Shown piece by piece: positions 15,896 through 24,446 of a stretch of DNA of 64,000 bases. The stretch lies in assembly GCA_902765005.1 (NCBI GenBank), contig CACWYB010000003.1, positions 62,001 to 126,000 on the forward strand, read 5' to 3'. Origin of the DNA: an uncultured Eubacteriales bacterium. Lineage in GTDB: Bacteria > Bacillota > Clostridia > Christensenellales > CAG-138. Position numbers and translations under genes: made by a program. The notes under the pieces were generated by a model. That model saw only the letters and a list, made by a program, of their open reading frames with translations. It did not search any database and was not told the DNA's origin. Each line of letters opens with the position of its first letter. The first letter of the stretch is position 1.

Positions 15896-17632
15896 TCAGC
15901 CCCGCAGGGTGGCCTGGTAGAACCCGGCGTATAGCCCGTTCAGGGCCAGCAGCTCCTCATGGGTGCCCCGTTCCTGAATGCCGTGTTCATCGATGACCAC
16001 GATCTCGTCCGCGTTCTGCACGGTGGACAGCCGGTGGGCGATGACCAGGGTGGTCCGTCCCTGGCTCAGTTCTTCGAAGGAGTGCTGGATCTCCGCCTCC
16101 GTCAGGGTGTCCAGGGCGGAGGTGGCCTCGTCCAGGATGAGCACCGGCGGGTTCTTTAAGAACAGCCGGGCGATAGATACCCGCTGCTTCTGCCCGCCGG
16201 ACAGGAGCATGCCCCGTTCGCCTACGTTGGTTTCATACCCGTCGGGGAAGCCCATGATCTCCTCGTGGATGTGGGCCCGCTTGGCCGCGGCCACCACCTC
16301 CTCATCCGTGGCGTCCATCCGCCCATAGCGGATGTTTTCCAAGATGCTGTCCGCAAAGAGAAACACGTCCTGCTGCACGATGCCCACGTTCTCCCGAAGG
16401 GATTGCATGGTCACGTCCCGAATGTCGTGGCCGTCGATGGTGATGCTGCCCTCGCGAATGTCGTAGAACCGCAGGAGCAGGTGGCAGAGCGTGGTCTTGC
16501 CGCCGCCGGAGGGGCCCACCAGGGCCAACGTCCTGCCCGCGGGGATGGACAGGTTCACGTCGCTGAGCACCTGCCGCCCCTCGTCATAGGCAAAGGAAAC
16601 GTGGCGGAAGGCGATATCCCCCTTCACGTTCTGCAGGGCCAGGGCGCCGGGCTTATCCTCGATGGCGGGCTTGGTGTCCATGATCTCCAGGAACCGGGTG
16701 AACCCGGCCATGCCCATCATATACTGCTCGGCAAAGGCCGCCAGGCGCTTGATGGGGGAGGTGAAGGTGGAGATATACAGGGTGAAGGTGATGAGGGTCA
16801 CCGCGTCCAGCCGCCCCTTGTAGATGAGGTAGCCGCCGCAGGAGAGGACCGCCACATTGAACATGGCCAGGAAGAACTCCGTGCCGCTGTTGAAGGTGGC
16901 CATGATCTTATAGTAATCCTTCTTGGCGGTGAGGAAGTTCTTGTTCCCCCGCTCAAATTTTTTGATCTCATAGTTTTCGTTGGCGAAGGCCTTGGCGGTC
17001 CGGGCGCCGGAGATGGAGCTTTCGATATCCGCGTTGATCTCCGCCATCCGCTCCTTCACCACCCGGCTGGTCCGCCGCATCTTGAGCCGGGTGTGCATCA
17101 CGAAGTAGATGATGACCGGCAGCAATATCAGCAGGCACAGGGCGATCCGCCACTCGATGGTAAACATGGCGATGAAGGCCCCCAGGATGGTTATGGAGGA
17201 GATGAGCACGTCCTCCGGGCCGTGGTGAGCCAGCTCCGTCACGTCAAATAGGTCGTTGGTCACCCGGGAGAGGAGCTTGCCTGTGCGGACCTTGTCGTAG
17301 AAGGCGAAGGGCAGGGTCTGGATGTGGGTAAAGATGTCCCGCCGCATATCCGCCTCGATGAAGGTGCCCAGTCGGTGCCCCCAATACCCGACGATGAACT
17401 GCAGCACAGCCCTAAGGGCATAGGCTGCAATTAAGCAGCCGATGAGCACAACGAAGGTGCGCACCAAGGCGCTGTTCAAAGCCATAGCCGGCAGCAGAGT
17501 GCGCAGAATATACTGGGTCACCAGAGGAAAGGCCACATCCACCGCAGCCACCATCGAAGCGCAAACAAGATCCAGGATGAAATATCCTTTGTGAGGCCCA
17601 TAATAGGCAAAAAAACGACGCAATTTATTCAT
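15896..17632 (-). CDS. ABC exporter (fused permease/ATPase), likely homodimeric
   Basis: A 578-residue half-transporter with a six-segment membrane domain (about residues 10-310) and a complete ATPase domain: Walker A GPSGGGKTT, signature LSGGQKQRVSIARL, Walker B VLILDEATSALD and H-loop VIAHRLST. All catalytic residues are intact, unlike the 1539-3356 subunit, and no partner gene adjoins it, so it probably acts as a homodimer. The ATG at 17632 has no Shine-Dalgarno sequence; instead a TAGACA/TATACT promoter ends six bases before it, pointing to a leaderless mRNA. A TTG at 17647 would lie inside that promoter. Substrate unknown. Confidence 0.92.
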   Translation of the reverse strand: MNKLRRFFAYYGPHKGYFILDLVCASMVAAVDVAFPLVTQYILRTLLPAMALNSALVRTFVVLIGCLIAAYALRAVLQFIVGYWGHRLGTFIEADMRRDIFTHIQTLPFAFYDKVRTGKLLSRVTNDLFDVTELAHHGPEDVLISSITILGAFIAMFTIEWRIALCLLILLPVIIYFVMHTRLKMRRTSRVVKERMAEINADIESSISGARTAKAFANENYEIKKFERGNKNFLTAKKDYYKIMATFNSGTEFFLAMFNVAVLSCGGYLIYKGRLDAVTLITFTLYISTFTSPIKRLAAFAEQYMMGMAGFTRFLEIMDTKPAIEDKPGALALQNVKGDIAFRHVSFAYDEGRQVLSDVNLSIPAGRTLALVGPSGGGKTTLCHLLLRFYDIREGSITIDGHDIRDVTMQSLRENVGIVQQDVFLFADSILENIRYGRMDATDEEVVAAAKRAHIHEEIMGFPDGYETNVGERGMLLSGGQKQRVSIARLFLKNPPVLILDEATSALDTLTEAEIQHSFEELSQGRTTLVIAHRLSTVQNADEIVVIDEHGIQERGTHEELLALNGLYAGFYQATLRG

Positions 17633-17638
17633 ACTGCC

Positions 17639-17667
17639 AGTATACAAAACAAATTTCGGTTTGTCTA
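17639..17667 (-). promoter_or_regulatory. Promoter giving a leaderless mRNA for the ABC exporter
   Basis: Minus-strand TAGACA and TATACT are 17 bases apart. Only six bases (GGCAGT) lie between the -10 box and the ATG at 17632, so transcription should start at or next to the A of the start codon. No ribosome binding site is present. Confidence 0.65.
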
Positions 17668-17678
17668 TGCTAATTTCA

Positions 17679-19022
17679 TCAGTATACCGACATTTCCAGG
17701 GCCAGCATCAACAGATACCCGGTCTGCAGCAGGAAGAGGATACCTTCCAGAATCCCCTCCTTCGCCGCCGTGTTCCCCAGGCGCTTTAGAGGGAAGGCCA
17801 GCACGAACAGCATCCCCAGATACCTGGGCCCGCTCAGCAGCCAGGTGGCCCCCACGGCGGCGGCAAAGTAGACCAGGGCCCAGATCAGATAGCTCACCCG
17901 CATCCGGTTTCGATGGGCGTACAGGAGCCCCAACGTCCCGAAGCAGCAGAGAATGTTGGGCACACTCAGGGAGAGAAAGGAGGAAATCTTTCCCTGCTCC
18001 AAATAGTATTGGGCGTACTGGGCCTGGTAGGCCGCGGTGTTGAAGAAGAGCCCCATGCGCTGGTTCCAGTTCTCCCGCTGATAGGTGAGGAAGGTGAAGG
18101 CGCTGCCGCTGACGCTGCGGTTGATGGCCAGATAGGCAAGGGTGCCGCCGCAGCCCAGCAGCAGGCAGGCAGCAAAGCCGGGGAGCTTCGAAAGAGCCCT
18201 GCGATGGTCCTGCCTCCATGTCAACGCGAAGTCGTACAGCATCTCCACCCCCAGCAAAACCAGGATCAAGATGCCCAACGACCGGGTCAGGGCGGACAGG
18301 GCGGCAAACAGAGCCGCCGGCAAATATAGCTTCTTCCGACCGAAGCAAACCGCGAGCAGGGTGAGCAGCAGAAACAGGGATTCGCTCATGGGCACCCGCA
18401 AAAAGGCGCAGCCCGGGAGCAGGAACAGGAGCCGGGCGCAGGCCATGGCGGCGCGCCGATCAACGTCCTGCCGAAATAGCTCATACCCCGCCGGCAGGCA
18501 CAAAAGGGAAAAGACCTGGGCGGCGAGGAACGCCCCCCGATAGTAGTTTTCTCCCCAGGTGAAGAGCCGGGCGGACAGGGGATACAGGGGCAGGAACACC
18601 AGCCGCAGCCGGGCGTCCCCCTCCTTCGCATACCAGTCCCGGGCGATCCCCATATAGTGGGCCACGTCGCTCCGATAATACAGGCGATCGAAGGAGGCCA
18701 GGAACCCGGTCCCCGGCCTGGCCAGGAGAAACACGAGCATATACTGCACCAGACTCACGGCCATCCCGAAACCCATGAGCGCCGCCCATGCTTTCAGCCG
18801 CTGCGCCCGGGTGTCAGAAGACAGGGGATCGCCGTCCGTGCCCGCCAGGGTCGCCAGGCGGAACAGGGCCGAGATCAGCGCGCAGGAAAAGAGCGTCAAG
18901 CTCAAAAAGGCAAAGGGCGTGCCAAGGGAGAGGGCCTTCTCCTGTTTGGCGGCCCACAGGCAGAACGCCGCTCCGCTCCCTATGGCGACGGCTATTTGGA
19001 TGGCGCGGTAGGTTTTTCTCAT
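17679..19022 (-). CDS. PIG-V-like GT-C family membrane protein
   Basis: A 447-residue polytopic membrane protein with about ten hydrophobic segments. The early loop FDRLYYRSDVAHYMGIARDW followed by LVFLPLYPLSARLF matches the pattern of PIG-V/GPI-mannosyltransferase-2-like bacterial proteins of the GT-C superfamily, where an acidic residue in the first loop is catalytic. A role in transferring a sugar from a lipid carrier outside the membrane is inferred; acceptor and donor are unknown. The ATG at 19022 has no ribosome binding site and lies six bases after a TATACT box. A much longer open frame upstream is antisense to spoIVA and not real. Confidence 0.72.
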   Translation of the reverse strand: MRKTYRAIQIAVAIGSGAAFCLWAAKQEKALSLGTPFAFLSLTLFSCALISALFRLATLAGTDGDPLSSDTRAQRLKAWAALMGFGMAVSLVQYMLVFLLARPGTGFLASFDRLYYRSDVAHYMGIARDWYAKEGDARLRLVFLPLYPLSARLFTWGENYYRGAFLAAQVFSLLCLPAGYELFRQDVDRRAAMACARLLFLLPGCAFLRVPMSESLFLLLTLLAVCFGRKKLYLPAALFAALSALTRSLGILILVLLGVEMLYDFALTWRQDHRRALSKLPGFAACLLLGCGGTLAYLAINRSVSGSAFTFLTYQRENWNQRMGLFFNTAAYQAQYAQYYLEQGKISSFLSLSVPNILCCFGTLGLLYAHRNRMRVSYLIWALVYFAAAVGATWLLSGPRYLGMLFVLAFPLKRLGNTAAKEGILEGILFLLQTGYLLMLALEMSVY

Positions 19023-19028
19023 AAAGAT

Positions 19029-19037
19029 AGTATACCA
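19029..19037 (-). promoter_or_regulatory. Extended -10 promoter adjoining the ATG of the PIG-V-like gene
   Basis: TGGTATACT on the minus strand is an extended -10 element. Six bases (ATCTTT) separate it from the ATG at 19022, predicting a leaderless transcript. A weak -35 (TTTTCA) is 17 bases upstream. Confidence 0.55.
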
Positions 19038-19064
19038 TCTCCCGCTCCAAATGAAAAGTGCGCC

Positions 19065-19092
19065 GCATACCCCGGCAAAAAACGCATACAGT
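19065..19092 (+). promoter_or_regulatory. Sigma-E-like promoter for spoIVA
   Basis: GCATACC and CATACAGT lie 13 bases apart, resembling the sigma-E -35 (KMATATT) and -10 (CATACAMT) boxes, and end 29 bp before spoIVA. spoIVA is a sigma-E gene in Bacillus, so mother-cell expression is expected. The -35 match is partial. Confidence 0.5.
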
Positions 19093-19121
19093 GAGATATA
19101 GCAAACCGGCGGAGGAATGAG

Positions 19122-20594
19122 ATGAAAAATATTTACCGAGACATAGCGGAGCGGACCGGCGGCGACGTGTATATCGCCGTGGCGGGGCCGGTGCGCACGG
19201 GGAAATCCACCTTTATCAAGCGTTTTTCGGAGCTGCTGCTGCTGCCCCATCTGCAGGATGAATACGAAAAGGCCCGGCTTACGGATGAGCTGCCCCAAAG
19301 CGGCGCGGGCCGCAGCATCATGACCACCCAGCCCCGGTTCATCCCGGCGGAGGCGGTGAACGTGACCTTCGAGGAGGGGGTGAGCTGCCGCTGCAAGCTT
19401 ATCGACTGCGTGGGCTACATGATCCCCGGGGCCGTGGGCGACCGGGAGGGGGAGGGCCCCCGGATGGTCACCACCCCCTGGTTCGACCACGATATCCCCT
19501 TCTCCCAGGCGGCGGAGGTGGGCACCACCCGGGTCATTCGGGAGCACGCCACCATCTCCCTGGTCATGACCACGGACGGGTCCATCACCGATCTGCCTCG
19601 GGAAAACTATCTGGAGGCGGAGCGGCAGGCCATCGAAGCGGCCAAGGAGGCCCAAAAGCCCTTTGTGGTGGTGGTCAACTCCGTTCGCCCGGCGGCGGAG
19701 GAAACCAAGGACCTGGCGGACCAAATTCGGGAGCAGTACGGGGTGGACGCCATCCCCCTGGATGTGAAGAACATGTCCGGCCAGGAGATGCGGGAGCTCA
19801 TCACCCGGATCCTCTACGCCTTCCCCGTGAAGCTGGTGGAGATCAGCGTGCCGGGCTTTTTGCGGGCCCTGTCCGGGGAAAGCCCTCTGATGGAGGGGGT
19901 GCTGAGCCTGCTGCGCGAGCTGTCGCCCCAGGTAAGGACCGTGGGGGACTGCCAGAAACTGGTGGAGGGCATGCAGGCGCTGGAGCATTTCAAAAAGGCG
20001 GAATGGGAAGGGGCGGACCTGGGCACCGGCACGGTGACCTTGGCCCTGACCCCGGAGGAGAGCATGTTTTACACCCTGCTCAGCGAGGAGACGGGTGTGC
20101 CCATCGAGGACGATTTCGCCCTCTTCTCCGCCATTCGGGAGTTCGCCGCGGCCAAGCGTTCCTACGACCGGCTGTCCAACGCCCTGGAGGAGGCGGAGCA
20201 GACGGGCTACGGCATCGTGACCCCTTCCATGGAGGAAACGGAGCTCATGGAGCCGGAGATGTTCCGCCAGGGCGGCCGGTGCGGGGTGCGCCTGCGGGCC
20301 CGGGCCAAGGGGCTGCACATCGTGAAGGTGGACATCGACACGGAGGTGAGCCCCCTCATCGGCTCCGAGGAGCAGGCGAAGAATCTAATGGAGCACCTGA
20401 ACGCCACCCGCCGCCAGGACGCCAACGCCCTGTGGCAAACCTCCTTTTTCGGCAAGACCTTACAGGACATGGTGACGGAGAACATGCAGGGAAAGCTGGG
20501 CGGCATGCCCGTGAACGTGCAACAGAAGATGCAGGGGACCATCGAGCGCATGGTCAACGAGGACTGCAACGGCCTCATCTGCATTCTGCTTTGA
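19122..20594 (+). CDS. spoIVA: Stage IV sporulation protein A (coat morphogenetic ATPase)
   Basis: A 490-residue SpoIVA. In the family this ATPase polymerises on the forespore outer membrane to form the basement layer of the spore coat. The Walker A GPVRTGKST is at residues 23-31, and the conserved SIMTTQPRFIP, DCVGYMIPGAVG and VRLRARAKGLHIVKVDI blocks are present. The C-terminus ends in DCNGLICILL. Length and motifs fit the family throughout. It begins at 19122 behind GGAGGAATGAG and a sigma-E-like promoter, and ends in a clear terminator before gpr. Confidence 0.98.
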   Translation: MKNIYRDIAERTGGDVYIAVAGPVRTGKSTFIKRFSELLLLPHLQDEYEKARLTDELPQSGAGRSIMTTQPRFIPAEAVNVTFEEGVSCRCKLIDCVGYMIPGAVGDREGEGPRMVTTPWFDHDIPFSQAAEVGTTRVIREHATISLVMTTDGSITDLPRENYLEAERQAIEAAKEAQKPFVVVVNSVRPAAEETKDLADQIREQYGVDAIPLDVKNMSGQEMRELITRILYAFPVKLVEISVPGFLRALSGESPLMEGVLSLLRELSPQVRTVGDCQKLVEGMQALEHFKKAEWEGADLGTGTVTLALTPEESMFYTLLSEETGVPIEDDFALFSAIREFAAAKRSYDRLSNALEEAEQTGYGIVTPSMEETELMEPEMFRQGGRCGVRLRARAKGLHIVKVDIDTEVSPLIGSEEQAKNLMEHLNATRRQDANALWQTSFFGKTLQDMVTENMQGKLGGMPVNVQQKMQGTIERMVNEDCNGLICILL

Positions 20595-20610
20595 AATCCG
20601 GGGCATCCTA

Positions 20611-20642
20611 TCTACCGGCTCCTCTGGGGCCGGTACTTTTTT
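20611..20642 (+). terminator. Terminator of spoIVA
   Basis: Stem TACCGGC/GCCGGTA with an intervening loop followed by CTTTTTT, located 17 bases after the spoIVA stop codon. Confidence 0.8.
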
Positions 20643-20660
20643 GCTTGGGAGGATCGACCC

Positions 20661-21545
20661 ATGAACACACGCACGGACATGGCCCATGAAGCCCTGCGCC
20701 AATGGCCGGAACTCGCGGGGGTGGAGGAGGAGAATGAGGCGAAGGGCCCCATCCGCATCTCCCGCATCCGCGTCTGCACCGCCGCGGCGGAAAGGAAGCT
20801 GGATAAGCCCCGGGGCAGCTACGTTACCCTAACGCTGCCGGAAGGGGGCCTTGCCAATCGGGACATCCGCAAGGCGGCGGGCAGGAGCCTGGCCGTTGAG
20901 CTTTCGCCCCTTATGGGCGGCTGCAGAAGCGTGCTGGTCATCGGCCTCGGCAACCGGCATGTGACCCCGGACGCTTTGGGCCCCCAAACTGTGGAAAGCC
21001 TTTTCGTCACCCGCCATGTGCAGAACCACTTCCCGGAGCTGCTGCCGAAGGGGACCAGGATCGTGTCCGCCTTCGCCGCCGGGGTCATGGGCATGACGGG
21101 CCTGGAAACGGCGGAAGCCGTGGCGGGCATCGCCTCCGTGCTCAGGCCCGAGCTCATCATCGCCGTGGACGCCCTGGCCTCCTCTGAGAGCGATCACGTG
21201 GGCGCCATGATCCAGCTCAACGACACGGGCATCTCCCCGGGGGCCGGGGTGGGCAACTTTCGCATGGGCCTTAGCAAAGCCTCCCTGGGCATACCGGTCA
21301 TCGCTGTGGGCATCCCGCTGGTGCTGACGGCGGAGGCCATCCTCTATTCCGGCTTTGCCCGCATGGGGGCGGAGGACCTGTTCCAGAAGGCCCGCAGGGC
21401 CCTTGGACAGCGGTTCCTCTCCATGTGCGTCACTCCGAAGGATATCGACGCCATGGTGAAGGACGGGGCGGCGATCCTGTCCTATGGGCTGAATCTTGCG
21501 CTTTTCGGGGAGAAGTATGGGGCGCTGGAAGGGCTGATGAGATAA
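20661..21545 (+). CDS. gpr: Germination protease GPR
   Basis: A 294-residue germination protease that degrades small acid-soluble spore proteins when spores germinate. The N-terminus RTDMAHEA, VLVIGLGNRHVTPDALGP and the block IIAVDALASSESDHVGAMIQ are diagnostic. In the family the enzyme is made as a zymogen in the forespore and cleaves itself near the N-terminus. At 294 residues it is distinctly shorter than the roughly 370-residue Bacillus enzyme. The start follows TTGGGAGGAT. It is followed closely by spoIIP, a common sporulation gene pair. Confidence 0.96.
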   Translation: MNTRTDMAHEALRQWPELAGVEEENEAKGPIRISRIRVCTAAAERKLDKPRGSYVTLTLPEGGLANRDIRKAAGRSLAVELSPLMGGCRSVLVIGLGNRHVTPDALGPQTVESLFVTRHVQNHFPELLPKGTRIVSAFAAGVMGMTGLETAEAVAGIASVLRPELIIAVDALASSESDHVGAMIQLNDTGISPGAGVGNFRMGLSKASLGIPVIAVGIPLVLTAEAILYSGFARMGAEDLFQKARRALGQRFLSMCVTPKDIDAMVKDGAAILSYGLNLALFGEKYGALEGLMR

Positions 21546-21589
21546 TCTTTCCTCCAAGCGCATATTGTCTTTGTGAGGAGGTGCAAAAG

Positions 21590-22546
21590 GTGAACCGTAG
21601 ATATGTACATGCCCCGAAACGCAAAGAAAGCCTGTGGTGGCTGATCTTTTTGCTGCTGCTGTTCCTGTCCGTGGTCCGGGTCATCGATCGGCTGCCGGAG
21701 GCGGAGCCCCAGGCCCTGCCGGCCATGGCGTTGAATCCGCCTGCGGAAGAACAACATATCCTTGTCCCTCAACCGGCGCAGGAGGGCGCGCCCTGCTCCG
21801 TGTCCATGGCCCCGTCGTCCGGCGGCCTTGACCTGCGGGGCCCTTCCCCTAAGATACTGATCTACCACACCCATACCACCGAAGCCTACACGGCCACCGC
21901 CGCCTCCCCCTATGTGCAGACCTCCTCCTATCGCACCGCCGACGGGAGCAAGAGCGTCATTGCCGTGGGGGAAGCCCTGGCCCGGCGGCTGGAGAGGGAA
22001 TACGGCTTTTCGGTGATCCACGACACCACGGACCATGAGCCCCCCAGCCTGAAGACCGCCTATGAGCGGAGCGAACAGACCATGCGGGCCTATTTGGAGC
22101 AGTATCCCTCCCTGATCCTGTTCATCGACATCCACCGGGACGCCAGCTCCGACACCACGGACTACGTGCTGGTGAACCAAAAGCCCACCGCCCGGCTCAT
22201 GTGCGTGGTGGGACAGGGGGCAAAGTACAGCGAGAAGCCCAACTTCGACGAGAACTATGCCCTTGCATCGGCTCTGACGCGTCACCTGCGGGCCGTGGAC
22301 AGCCGCCTTGCCCGGGACGTGCGGGTGAAGACGGGCCGCTACAACCAGCATGTGGGGCGGCTGAACCTGCTCATCGAGGTGGGCCACAACGCCAACACCC
22401 TGGAGCAAGCCCTCAACGCCGTGCCTTCCCTGGCGGAAAGCCTGGCCCTTTCCCTGGCGGACATGCCCCTGGAGGAGGCGGGGGAGGAGCCGTCATTACG
22501 GACCCTGCTTTTCCCCCATGCCGCAGGAATTGACAAGGCCCCCTGA
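21590..22546 (+). CDS. spoIIP: Stage II sporulation protein P
   Basis: A 318-residue SpoIIP, the peptidoglycan amidase/endopeptidase that works with SpoIID and SpoIIM to thin septal wall and drive engulfment. One N-terminal membrane segment (LWWLIFLLLLFLSVVRVI) anchors it; a proline-rich linker leads to the catalytic domain with IYHTHTTEAY, FIDIHRDA and EVGHNANT. The start is GTG at 21590, preceded by TGAGGAGGTG; longer in-frame extensions overlap gpr and are not SpoIIP-like. The dapA promoter lies within the last codons of this gene. Confidence 0.95.
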   Translation: MNRRYVHAPKRKESLWWLIFLLLLFLSVVRVIDRLPEAEPQALPAMALNPPAEEQHILVPQPAQEGAPCSVSMAPSSGGLDLRGPSPKILIYHTHTTEAYTATAASPYVQTSSYRTADGSKSVIAVGEALARRLEREYGFSVIHDTTDHEPPSLKTAYERSEQTMRAYLEQYPSLILFIDIHRDASSDTTDYVLVNQKPTARLMCVVGQGAKYSEKPNFDENYALASALTRHLRAVDSRLARDVRVKTGRYNQHVGRLNLLIEVGHNANTLEQALNAVPSLAESLALSLADMPLEEAGEEPSLRTLLFPHAAGIDKAP

Positions 22547-22558
22547 AAACGATACAAT
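22530..22558 (+). promoter_or_regulatory. Sigma-A promoter of dapA-dapB
   Basis: A perfect TTGACA and a TACAAT are separated by 17 bases and end 23 bp before the dapA ATG. The -35 box lies inside the last codons of spoIIP, so dapA can be expressed in vegetative cells independently of the sporulation genes. Confidence 0.85.
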
Positions 22559-22581
22559 TATAAAAAAGAAAATGGAGGGGT

Positions 22582-23472
22582 ATGTCTATGAGCGCCATTT
22601 TTAAGGGGTCCGGCGTGGCCCTGGTCACCCCGTTCACCGATGGGCAGGTGGATTATACCGCCCTGACCAGGCTCATTGAACTTCAGATCATCAGCGGCAC
22701 CGACGCCATCATCGTCTGCGGCACCACCGGCGAAGCGGCCACCATGACGCCGGAGGAGCGGGTGGACGTGATCCGCTTCGTGGTGGACCGGGTGAACCGA
22801 CGTCTGCCTGTCATCGCGGGCACCGGCGGCAACAACACCGCCGCCGTCATCGAAGCCTCCCGCACGGCGGAAGCGCTGGGGGTGGACGGGCTCCTCATCG
22901 TCACACCCTACTACAATAAAACCACCCAGAAGGGCCTGGTGGCCCACTACAACGCCATCTGCGAGCAGGTGCACATCCCCATCATCGTCTACAACGTGCC
23001 CTCTCGCACGGGCCTCAACGTGCTTCCCGCCACCATGAAGGAGATCATGGATACCTGCGAAAACGTGGTAGGCATCAAGGAAGCCAGCGGCAACATCGAG
23101 CAGATCGTTAACCTGGCGGCCCTGTGCCCCACGCTGGACATCTACTCCGGCAACGACGACCATATCCTGCCGGTCCTGTCCATCGGCGGCAAGGGGGTCA
23201 TCTCCACCATCGCCAACGTGGTCCCCTCCGAGGTCCATAACCTGTGCATGGCCTTCTTCGCCGGCAAGCTGGACATCGCCCGCAAGCTGCAGTTCAGCCT
23301 CCTGCCCATCTGGCGGGCGGCCTTCTCCGAGACCAACCCCATCCCCATCAAGACCATGATGAGCATGATGGACCTGTGTTCCGCAGAGCTTCGGCTGCCC
23401 CTGGTGCCGCCCTCTGCGGAGAACGTGGAAAAGATGAGCAAAGCCCTCCGGGACTTCGGCCTGATTTCATAA
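22582..23472 (+). CDS. dapA: 4-hydroxy-tetrahydrodipicolinate synthase
   Basis: A 296-residue DapA, condensing pyruvate with aspartate semialdehyde in the lysine/diaminopimelate pathway. The key residues are visible: the GTTGEAATM loop, the tyrosine in VYNVPSRTG and the Schiff-base lysine in VGIKEASGN. The start at 22582 follows AATGGAGGGGT; a second ATG two codons later is an alternative. dapB follows 11 bp downstream, so the pair makes tetrahydrodipicolinate for wall synthesis and could also supply precursor for spore dipicolinic acid. Confidence 0.98.
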   Translation: MSMSAIFKGSGVALVTPFTDGQVDYTALTRLIELQIISGTDAIIVCGTTGEAATMTPEERVDVIRFVVDRVNRRLPVIAGTGGNNTAAVIEASRTAEALGVDGLLIVTPYYNKTTQKGLVAHYNAICEQVHIPIIVYNVPSRTGLNVLPATMKEIMDTCENVVGIKEASGNIEQIVNLAALCPTLDIYSGNDDHILPVLSIGGKGVISTIANVVPSEVHNLCMAFFAGKLDIARKLQFSLLPIWRAAFSETNPIPIKTMMSMMDLCSAELRLPLVPPSAENVEKMSKALRDFGLIS

Positions 23473-23483
23473 GGAACGGAACC

Positions 23484-24242
23484 ATGAAAAAACGCGTATT
23501 GATCAACGGCGCCCTGGGCCACATGGGCAGGGCCATCCTTTCGGCCATGGAAAGCGGGGATTGGGACCTTGCTCCCGCGGTGGGCATCGACCTGGCGGAA
23601 GGGGATTTTCCGGGGGCATTGTTTCCCTCCGCCGAGGCCGTGAACGTGCCTTTCGATGTGGCCGTCGACTTCTCCCGGCCCCAGGCCACCATGGCCGTCC
23701 TGTCCCTCTGCCTGCGGGAGAAAAAGCCCCTGGTCACCGGTACAACGGGCCTGAGTGAAGCGCAGCAGCAGGCCCTGCGGGACGCCGCAAAGGTCATCCC
23801 CGTATTCTATGCCCGGAACATGTCCCTGGGCGTGAACCTCCAGCTGGCTCTCGTGAAGGCCGCCGCCCAGATCCTGGGGGAGGACTTTGATCCGGAGATC
23901 GTGGAGATCCACCACAACCTGAAGGTGGACGCTCCCAGCGGCACGGCATACATGCTGGCCGAGGGCATCGAAGAAGCCCGCAGGGGGGAGAGCACCCTCA
24001 CCTTCGGCCGCCATGAAAAGAACAAGCGGCGCGCAAAGGAGGAGATCGGCATCCATTCCCTCCGGGGCGGCAACGTGGCCGGCGAGCATTCGGTATACTT
24101 CCTGGGCACGGACGAGGAGCTCATCATCACCCACAAGGCCGGCAGCAAGCTCGTCTTCGCCCGGGGCGCCCTCCGCGCCGCCGCCTGGCTCCTGTCCCAG
24201 ACCCCCGGCCTCTATTCCATGGAAAACCTCATTCACCTCTAA
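23484..24242 (+). CDS. dapB: 4-hydroxy-tetrahydrodipicolinate reductase
   Basis: A 252-residue DapB that reduces the DapA product with NAD(P)H. The nucleotide-binding motif is NGALGHMGRAI, followed by VDFSRPQA, GTTGLSEAQ, YARNMSLGVN and the substrate loop HHNLKVDAPSGTA. The ATG at 23484 follows AAGGAACGG, immediately downstream of dapA; a longer open frame overlapping dapA is not part of the protein. It ends before a terminator. Confidence 0.98.
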   Translation: MKKRVLINGALGHMGRAILSAMESGDWDLAPAVGIDLAEGDFPGALFPSAEAVNVPFDVAVDFSRPQATMAVLSLCLREKKPLVTGTTGLSEAQQQALRDAAKVIPVFYARNMSLGVNLQLALVKAAAQILGEDFDPEIVEIHHNLKVDAPSGTAYMLAEGIEEARRGESTLTFGRHEKNKRRAKEEIGIHSLRGGNVAGEHSVYFLGTDEELIITHKAGSKLVFARGALRAAAWLLSQTPGLYSMENLIHL

Positions 24243-24265
24243 GAATATATATTCCTCTCGATTAA

Positions 24266-24310
24266 TAAGCCTTTTTCTCGAAATGCTTTGGAAAAAGGCT
24301 TCTTTTATTC
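24266..24310 (+). terminator. Terminator of dapA-dapB
   Basis: Stem GCCTTTTTC/GGAAAAAGGC around a loop of about 13 nt, followed by TTCTTTTATT, 25 bases after the dapB stop. Confidence 0.75.
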
Positions 24311-24446
24311 TACGTTCATAAATTGTTCACATTTATATTGCAACATTTTCTTGCATATTGTGGTATTATGTTCATAGAATGTTCATAAATGGCCGAATGT
24401 TCGCATTGACCACTATATGTTGTATATGGGAGGAGGAAAACCCACA
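24311..24446 (+). promoter_or_regulatory. AT-rich upstream region with repeated GTTCATA motifs
   Basis: This AT-rich stretch before the SH3-repeat gene holds GTTCATAAA, GTTCATAGAA and GTTCATAAA near 24315, 24369 and 24380, plus related GTTCAC and GTTCGC. A possible promoter is TTGCAT with TAGAAT 18 bases later. The repeated motif could be an operator, but no regulator can be named. Confidence 0.4.

Noticed and set aside
19023..20318. Long N-terminal extension of the PIG-V-like frame (minus strand)
   Set aside because: It is antisense to spoIVA, with low-complexity His/Gly/Leu content typical of shadow frames in GC-rich DNA.
22547..22581. Lysine riboswitch before dapA
   Set aside because: Only about 23 bases separate the promoter from the start codon, too short for the riboswitch.
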